NCBI RefSeq assembly: GCF_041296385.1
Contig: NW_027183613.1
Span: 2,501-66,500, forward strand
Length of the DNA: 64,000 nt
Origin: Aphelocoma coerulescens
Lineage: Eukaryota > Chordata > Aves > Passeriformes > Corvidae
Direction: 5' to 3'
Below, piece after piece: positions 56,201 to 64,000 of the stretch. Within the stretch, counting starts at the first letter, position 1; each line of letters opens with the position of its first letter. The translations under genes were made by a program, and so were the position numbers. The notes beneath the pieces are model-generated. The model had not been told where the DNA came from, did no database searches, and worked only from the letters and a program-made list of their open reading frames with translations.

Positions 56201-59200
56201 AGCTTTTACGTTGTAACAATGGACTCCTTGCTTCTATGAGCTAGCCTGCTTTTTGCAGAGGTGTCTTTGGTTCCAACAAGGCCCCGCTGTGTCTCAGTGC
56301 ACCCTGGCTTCCATGTGGATCTGGAGTATCACAAAGGCTCCTTGGTTCCACCAGGTCCTGCTGTGTCACAATGGGTCCTGTGGTCCCTGAGGCCCTCCAA
56401 AGTCATTGTGGAGGCTTGCTTCCATGAGGTTCCATTATGTGCCAGTGGTCATCTTGGTTCCAGGAGTTTCCTTAGTGTCACAATGCTCTCCATGCTTCCA
56501 TTAGGCCCTGCTTTGCCACAATGGTCCCCTTGTTTCCATGAGGCCCCGCTGTGTCACAATGGACCTATGGTTCCATGATGTTGCGTGGTGTCACCGTGCT
56601 CTTCTTGAATCCGCCGTGTAACCATGGACCATTGGTTCCATGCAGCCGTGTCACAATGGGCTCCTTGATTCCATGATTCCCCACGGTGTCACAATGGAGC
56701 CTTGTTTCTAGGAGGTTCTGTACTGTCACAATTGCCTCCTTGATGCCATCAGCCCCTGCAGTGTCACAATGGCTCCTTGGTTCCATGAGGAACACAATAG
56801 CTTGGCATAAGCATTGAGCAACAGCTGCTGAACACACCTGGCAACATCTGCTTGCATCAAAAGAGTGCTTCGAGCTGACAATGGCACCAGCAGCTTCCAT
56901 CTGCAACAGAGACCCAGGAAAGGACAGGCTGTGCCGGTTTGGACAAATGTGGAGGAAAATATCCTCTGATAGAAGGCAGGTTACACCCAGCCCTCCCCCA
57001 CCAGGTTTTTGGAAAAAAGAACTTTCCTGGGAAGAAAGTGAAAGAGATAAAAACTATTTTTTTAACAAACACACAGGAAAAGGATAACAATGCTAAATAT
57101 TAAAAGCTCTCGCTGTGCAGAGAAAGCTGGGATAATTTGAGAGTCCTTCTGTGTTTCGGTGGGGTCTCCTGAAACATCCATAGACAGCGAGGCCCGTGCA
57201 AAGAAACAGGGAGCGATTCTTGAGAGAAGTTGCAGAGCTCTTTCATCTCCAGCCACATGGGCGGGGCACTGCCAAAGAACTGAGCAATCACAGCACAACC
57301 AGGGCCCTCCTGGCACAGGGCAACACAAAATAAGCAGTGCTGAACAGGATTAGGGCACATGTGAGCAGGGAGCAGGGAGACCCCGTGCCCAGGCCATGCC
57401 TCTACCCCAGGGTCCCCTCTCCCATGACCTCATGGCAGGGGGGAGGAACCCCAACACTTCCGTAGGTGTAGTCTCTCTCCTCCTCCTTGCAGCTGGCTCA
57501 TGGGCCCACATTCAGGGCCCCCACCTCGGGAGAAAATTCTCCCAATGTGCTCTGATGTTGAAAGAGTCAAGAAGAGAAGAAGGGAAAAAAAAACCCCGAA
57601 GTCCCAGGAAAACAAAGTTCAACTCTCCATCTCCCCCCAGAGAAAAGGAGCTGAAAACTGGCTAAAAAGAAACAAAGTTGCTTCCTCTGCTCTTGCTGCA
57701 AGCAGGATGCAGAGGAGTGTGTATGTGTGTCCTTGAACAAACGCTCTGAGAAGTTTGTCCGGTTTTTTTTCCTCTCCCCCCTCTCAGGCTCAGTTGAAAG
57801 GCACAGAAATGCACAAAGTTCACTTCTGGGCATAGAGCAGCAATAGGGGATACACATGATAAAGTCACCCCAAGACACAGGGACAGAGAATTCAGTGGAA
57901 AGACTCCGAGAATTCTGCTCCCAGAGATCATTCATTCCTGCTCACACTGACCCTTGTAGAAAGGGGACATCGTTCCAGGCAGCCTGTACTGAGCATGTGG
58001 CTCCTGAGTGGGGTTTGTTGTTTAGGAAACCTGCTCCGGCTTTTCCATTCTTTCCTTGCAAACAGGAAAACTTCTCCTGGGGCTGTGTGCAGGCAGAGCC
58101 CTGAGGAGAGCAGGTGGCACATGGTGCGCTGGGCTGGGACAGCCAGCTGCAGAGCTCAAGGGAAGAAGCCCAAAGTGTCACAATGGCTCCTTGCCTTCCC
58201 ATGCAACACCTGGGTCACAATGGTCTCCTTGATTCCATGAGGCCCCACTGTGTCACAATGGCTCCTTGGTTCCATCAGGTTCCGCAGTGTCACCATGGTC
58301 TCCTTTGATCCGCACTGTCATCATGGACAATTGGTTCCATGAGGCCCCGCAGTGTCACAATGGTCCCTTGCTTCCATAGGTTTGATGTTGTAACAAAGGA
58401 CTCCTTGCTTCTATGAGCTAGCCTGCTTTTTGCAGAGGTGTCTTTGGTTCCAACAAGGCCCCGCTGTGTCTCAGTGCACCCTGGCTTCCATGTGGATGTG
58501 GAGTATCACAAAGGCTCCTTGGTTCCACCAGGTCCTGCTGTGTCACAATGGGTCCTGTGGTCCCTGAGGCCCTCCAAAGTCATCGTGGAGGCTTGCTTCC
58601 ATGAGGTTCCATTATGTGCCAGTGGTCATCTTGGTTCCAGGAGTTTCCTTAGTGTCACAATGCTCTCCATGCTTCCATTAGGCCCTGCTTTGCCACAATG
58701 GTCCCCTTGTTTCCATGAGGCCCCGCTGTGTCACAATGGACCTATGGTTCCATGATGTTGCGTGGTGTCACCGTGCTCTTCTTGAATCCGCAGTGTAACC
58801 ATGGACCATTGGTTCCATGCAGCCGTGTCACAATGGGCTCCTTGATTCCATGATTCCCCACGGTGTCACAATGGAGCCTTGTTTCTAGGAGGTTCTGTAC
58901 TGTCACAATTGCCTCCTTGATGCCATCAGCCCCTGCAGTGTCACAATGGCTCCTTGGTTCCATGAGGAACACAATAGCTTGGCATAAGCATTGAGCAACA
59001 GCTGCTGAACACACCTGGCAACATCTGCTTGCATCAAAAGAGGGCTTCAAGCTGACAATGGCACCAGCAGCTTCCATCTGCAACAGAGACCCAGGAAAGG
59101 ACAGGCTGTGCCGGTTTGGACAAATGTGGAGGAAAATATCCTCTGATAGAAGGCAGGTTACACCCAGCCCTCCCCCACCAGGTTTTTGGAAAAAAGAACT

Positions 59201-62200
59201 TTCCTGGGAAGAAAGTGAAAGAGATAAAAACTATTTTTTTAACAAACACACAGGAAAAGGATAACAATGCTAAATATTAAAAGCTCTCGCTGTGCAGAGA
59301 AAGCTGGGATAATTTGAGAGTCCTTCTGTGTTTCGGTGGGGTCTCCTGAAACATCCATAGACAGCGAGGCCCGTGCAAAGAAACAGGGAGCGATTCTTGA
59401 GAGAAGTTGCAGAGCTCTTTCTTCTCCAGCCACATGGGCGGGGCACTGCCAAAGAACTGAGCAATCACAGCACAACCAGGGCCCTCCTCGCACAGGGCAA
59501 CACAAAATAAGCAGTGCTGAACAGGATTAGGGCACATGTGAGCAGGGAGCAGGGAGACCCCGTGCCCAGGCCATGCCTCTACCCCAGGGTCCCCTCTCCC
59601 ATGACCGCATGGCAGGAGGGAGGAACCCCAACACTTCCGTAGGTGTAGTCTCTCTCCTCCTCCTTGCAGCTGGCTCATGGGCCCACATTCAGGGCCCCCA
59701 CCTCGGGAGAAAATTCTCCCAATGTGCTCTGATGTTGAAAGAGTCAAGAAGAGAAGAAGGGAAAAAAAAACCCCGAAGTCCCAGGAAAACAAAGTTCAAC
59801 TCTCCATCTCCCCCCAGAGAAAAGGAGCTGAAAACTGGCTAAAAAGAAACAAAGTTGCTTCCTCTGCTCTTGCTGCAAGCAGGATGCAGAGGAGTGTGTA
59901 TGTGTGTCCTTGAACAAACGCTCTGAGAAGTTTGTCCGGTTTTTTTCCTCTCCCCCCTCTCAGGCTCAGTTGAAAGGCACAGAAATGCACAAAGTTCACT
60001 TCTGGGCATAGAGCAGCAATAGGGGATACACACGATAAAGTCACCCCAAGACACAGGGACAGAGAATTCAGTGGAAAGACTCCGAGAATTCTGCTCCCAG
60101 AGATCATTCATTCCTGCTCACACTGACCCTTGTAGAAAGGGGACATCGTTCCAGGCAGCCTGTACTGAGCATGTGGCTCCTGAGTGGGGTTTGTTGTTTA
60201 GGAAACCTGCTCCGGCTTTTCCATTCTTTCCTTGCAAACAGGAAAACTTCTCCTGGGGCTGTGTGCAGGCAGAGCCCTGAGGAGAGCAGGTGGCACATGG
60301 TGCGCTGGGCTGGGACAGCCAGCTGCAGAGCTCAAGGGAAGAAGCCCAAAGTGTCACAATGGCTCCTTGCCTTCACATGCAACACCTGGGTCACAATGGT
60401 CTCCTTGATTCCATGAGGCCCCACTGTGTCACAATGGCTCCTTGGTTCCATCAGGTTCCGCAGTGTCACCATGGTCTCCTTTGATCCGCATTGTCATCAT
60501 GGACAATTGGTTCCATGAGGCCCCGCAGTGTCACAATGGTCCCTTGGTTCCATAGCTTTTACGTTGTAACAATGGACTCCTTGCTTCTATGAGGTAGCCT
60601 GCTTTTTGCAGAGGTGTCTTTGGTTCCCACAAGGCCCCGCTGTGTCTCAGTGCACCCTGGCTTCCATGTGGATCTGGAGTATCACAAAGGCTCCTTGGTT
60701 CCACCAGGTCCTGCTGTGTCACAATGGGTCCTGTGGTCCCTGAGGCCCTCCAAAGTCATTGTGGAGGCTTGCTTCCATGAGGTTCCATTATGTGCCAGTG
60801 GTCATCTTGGTTCCAGGAGTTTCCTTAGTGTCACAATGCTCTCCATGCTTCCATTAGGCCCTGCTTTGCCACAATGGTCCCCTTGTTTCCATGAGGCCCC
60901 GCTGTGTCACAATGGACCTATGGTTCCATGATGTTGCGTGGTGTCACCGTGCTCTTCTTGAATCCGCAGTGTAACCATGGACCATTGGTTCCATGCAGCC
61001 GTGTCACAATGGGCTCCTTGATTCCATGATTCCCCACGGTGTCACAATGGAGCCTTGTTTCTAGGAGGTTCTGTACTGTCACAATTGCCTCCTTGATGCC
61101 ATCAGCCCCTGCAGTGTCACAATGGCTCCTTGGTTCCATGAGGAACACAATAGCTTGGCATAAGCATTGAGCAACAGCTGCTGAACACACCTGGCAACAT
61201 CTGCTTGCATCAAAAGAGTGCTTCAAGCTGACAATGGCACCAGCAGCTTCCATCTGCAACAGAGACCCAGGAAAGGACAGGCTGTGCCGGTTTGGACAAA
61301 TGTGGAGGAAAATATCCTCTGATAGAAGGCAGGTTACACCCAGCCCTCCCCCACCAGGGTTTTGGAAAAAAGAACTTTCCTGGGAAGAAAGTGAAAGAGA
61401 TAAAAACTATTTTTTTAACAAACACACAGGAAAAGGATAGCAATGCTAAATATTAAAAGCTCTCGCTGTGCAGAGAAAGCTGGGATAATTTGAGAGTCCT
61501 TCCGTGTTTCGGTGGGGTCTCCTGAAACATCCATAGACAGCGAGGCCCGTGCAAAGAAACAGGGAGCCATTCTTGAGAGAAGTTGCAGAGCTCTTTCTTC
61601 TCCAGCCACATGGGCGGGGCACTGCCAAAGAACTGAGCAATCACAGCACAACCAGGGCCCTCCTGGCACAGGGCAACACAAAATAAGCAGTGCTGAACAG
61701 GATTAGGGCACATGTGAGCAGGGAGCAGGGAGACCCCGTGCCCAGGCCATGCCTCTACCCCAGGGTCCCCTCTCCCATGACCTCATGGCAGGGGGGAGGA
61801 ACCCCAACACTTCCGTAGGTGTAGTCTCTCTCCTCCTCCTTGCAGCTGGCTCATGGGCCCACATTCAGGGCCCCCACCTCGGGAGAAAATTCTCCCAATG
61901 TGCTCTGATGTTGAAAGAGTCAAGAAGAGAAGAAGGGAAAAAAAAACCCCGAAGTCCCAGGAAAACAAAGTTCAACTCTCCATCTCCCCCCAGAGAAAAG
62001 GAGCTGAAAACTGGCTAAAAAGAAACAAAGTTGCTTCCTCTGCTCTTGCTGCAAGCAGGATGCAGAGGAGTGTGTATGTGTGTCCTTGAACAAACGCTCT
62101 GAGAAGTTTGTCCGGTTTTTTTCCTCTCCCCCCTCTCAGGCTCAGTTGAAAGGCACAGAAACGCACAAAGTTCACTTCTGGGCATAGAGCAGCAATAGGG

Positions 62201-64000
62201 GATACACACAATAAAGTCACCCCAAGACACAGGGACAGAGAATTCAGTGGAAAGACTCCGAGAATTCTGCTCCCAGAGATCATTCATTCCTGCTCACACT
62301 GACCCTTGTAGAAAGGGGACATCGTTCCAGGCAGCCTGTACTGAGTATGTGGCTCCAGAGTGGCGTTTGTTGTTTAGGAAACCTGCTCAGGCTTTTCCAT
62401 TCTTTCCTTCCAAACAGGAAAACTTCTCCTGGGGCTGTGTGCAGGCAGAGCCCTGAGGAGAGCAGGTGGCACATGGTGCGCTGGGCTGGGACAGCCAGCT
62501 GCAGAGCTCAAGGGAAGAAGCCCAAAGTGTCACAATGGCTCCTTGCCTTCCCATGCAACACCTGGGTCACAATGGTCTCCTTGATTCCATGAGGCCCCAC
62601 TGTGTCACAATGGCTCCTTGGTTCCATCAGGTTCCGCAGTGTCACCATGGTCTCCTTTGATCCGCATTGTCATCATGGACAATTGGTTCCATGAGGCCCC
62701 GCAGTGTCACAATGGTCCCTTGCTTCCATAGCTTTTACGTTGTAACAATGGACTCCTTGCTTCTATGAGCTAGCCTGCTTTTTGCAGAGGTGTCTTTGGT
62801 TCCCACAAGGCCCCGCTGTGTCTCAGTGCACCCTGGCTTCCATGTGGATGTGGAGTATCACAAAGGCTCCTTGGTTCCACCAGGTCCTGCTGTGTCACAA
62901 TGGGTCCTGTGGTCCCTGAGGCCCTCCAAAGTCATTGTGGAGGCTTGCTTCCATGAGGTTCCATTATGTGCCAGTGGTCATCTTGGTTCCAGGAGTTTCC
63001 TTAGTGTCACAATGCTCTCCATGCTTCCATTAGGCCCTGCTTTGCCACAATGGTCCCCTTGTTTCCATGAGGCCCCGCTGTGTCACAATGGACCTATGGT
63101 TCCATGATGTTGCGTGGTGTCACCGTGCTCTTCTTGAATCCGCCGTGTAACCATGGACCATTGGTTCCATGCAGCCGTGTCACAATGGGCTCCTTGATTC
63201 CATGATTCCCCACGGTGTCACAATGGAGCCTTGTTTCTAGGAGGTTCTGTACTGTCACAATTGCCTCCTTGATGCCATCAGCCCCTGCAGTGTCACAATG
63301 GCTCCTTGGTTCCATGAGGAACACAATAGCTTGGCATAAGCATTGAGCAACAGCTGCTGAACACACCTGGCAACATCTGCTTGCATCAAAAGAGTGCTTC
63401 GAGCTGACAATGGCACCAGCAGCTTCCATCTGCAACAGAGACCCAGGAAAGGACAGGCTGTGCCGGTTTGGACAAATGTGGAGGAAAATATCCTCTGATA
63501 GAAGGCAGGTTACACCCAGCCCTCCCCCACCAGGTTTTTGGAAAAAAGAACTTTCCTGGGAAGAAAGTGAAAGAGATAAAAACTATTTTTTTAACAAACA
63601 CACAGGAAAAGGATAACAATGCTAAATATTAAAAGCTCTCGCTGTGCAGAGAAAGCTGGGATAATTTGAGAGTCCTTCTGTGTTTCGGTGGGGTCTCCTG
63701 AAACATCCATAGACTGCGAGGCCCGTGCAAAGAAACAGGGAGCCATTCTTGAGAGAAGTTGCAGAGCTCTTTCTTCTCCAGCCACATGGGCGGGGCACTG
63801 CCAAAGAACTGAGCAATCACAGCACAACCAGGGCCCTCCTCGCACAAGGCAACACAAAATAAGCAGTGCTGAACAGGATTAGGGCACATGTGAGCAGGGA
63901 GCAGGGAGACCCCGTGCCCAGGCCATGCCTCTACCCCAGGGTCCCCTCTCCCATGACCGCATGGCAGGAGGGAGGAACCCCAACACTTCCGTAGGTGTAG

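Larger units (their letters stand above)
30179..64000 (+). repeat. Macrosatellite array, unit about 2,177 bp, 15.5 copies, open at the right
   Basis: Counting from TGAGGAACACAATAGC, full units begin at 30621, 32838, 35014, 37192, 39368, 41544, 43720, 45898, 48076, 50255, 52431, 54610, 56786, 58963 and 61139. A partial unit starts at 63315. Lengths are 2217 for the first and 2176-2179 for the rest. 30179-30620 is the tail of one more unit. Each unit is a 1.39-kb core plus about 0.79 kb of 37-bp subrepeats. Units differ by only a few tens of sites each, mostly from a limited set of shared variants, so the array is being homogenised. Open frames of up to 171 codons recur but are broken in some units and have no domain, so I read the array as non-coding. 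Confidence 0.97.

Noticed and set aside
30179..64000. Recurrent open frames of 60-171 codons in every macrosatellite unit
   Set aside because: They are repeated simply because the DNA is repeated. They overlap on both strands, several are broken by indels in some units, and none has a domain or signal peptide pattern that is conserved above the DNA level.
30179..64000. 37-bp direct repeats resembling a CRISPR array
   Set aside because: The units are contiguous and degenerate with no unique spacers, there are no cas genes, and the genome is vertebrate.

Overview
The window looks like nuclear DNA of a bird, most likely a songbird. It holds an intron-containing PIM-family kinase gene of the kind amplified in songbirds. 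It also holds the 3' end of an avian-type MHC class II beta gene, a bird OR14-type olfactory receptor, avian endogenous retroviruses (ERVs) and long satellite DNA. There are no bacterial features.

Layout. 1-523 is a GGAA microsatellite. 2090-3330 (minus) is a decayed piece of a PIM-like kinase gene. 3654-6156 (minus) is an apparently intact five-exon PIM1-like gene, with a GC-rich 5' flank containing a CAG/CTG repeat. 7436-7480 is an X/Y-box pair with MHC class II spacing. 7936-8122 (minus) holds the transmembrane and terminal exons of an MHC class II beta gene, with no beta-1 or beta-2 exons found anywhere. 8205-10925 is minisatellite and GC-rich DNA. 10930-12970 is a 37-bp minisatellite split by a solo LTR that has a perfect 5-bp target-site duplication. 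13025-13880 is a roughly 190-bp tandem repeat. 16825-18181 is an olfactory receptor whose third membrane helix has been replaced by a 0.4-kb pyrimidine microsatellite. 20136-23730 (minus) is a deleted provirus with two LTRs, a gag fragment and a dUTPase. 25010-30178 (plus) is a gamma-like provirus with a gutted pol and an env interrupted by one stop codon; its 3' LTR is cut by the satellite.

From 30179 to the right edge the window is a single tandem array of a 2.18-kb unit: a 0.44-kb partial unit, 15 full units and a partial last unit. Each unit joins a 1.39-kb core, which looks LTR-derived, to about 0.79 kb of the same 37-bp minisatellite that occurs at 10.9-13.0 kb and 19.96-20.13 kb. This composite macrosatellite is the strongest candidate for something undescribed.

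MHC class II, olfactory receptor and repeat-rich DNA together recall the bird MHC microchromosome (chromosome 16 in chicken), but that placement is inference. Only the PIM-like gene appears able to make a normal protein. Family calls rest on recognising motifs; no database was searched.
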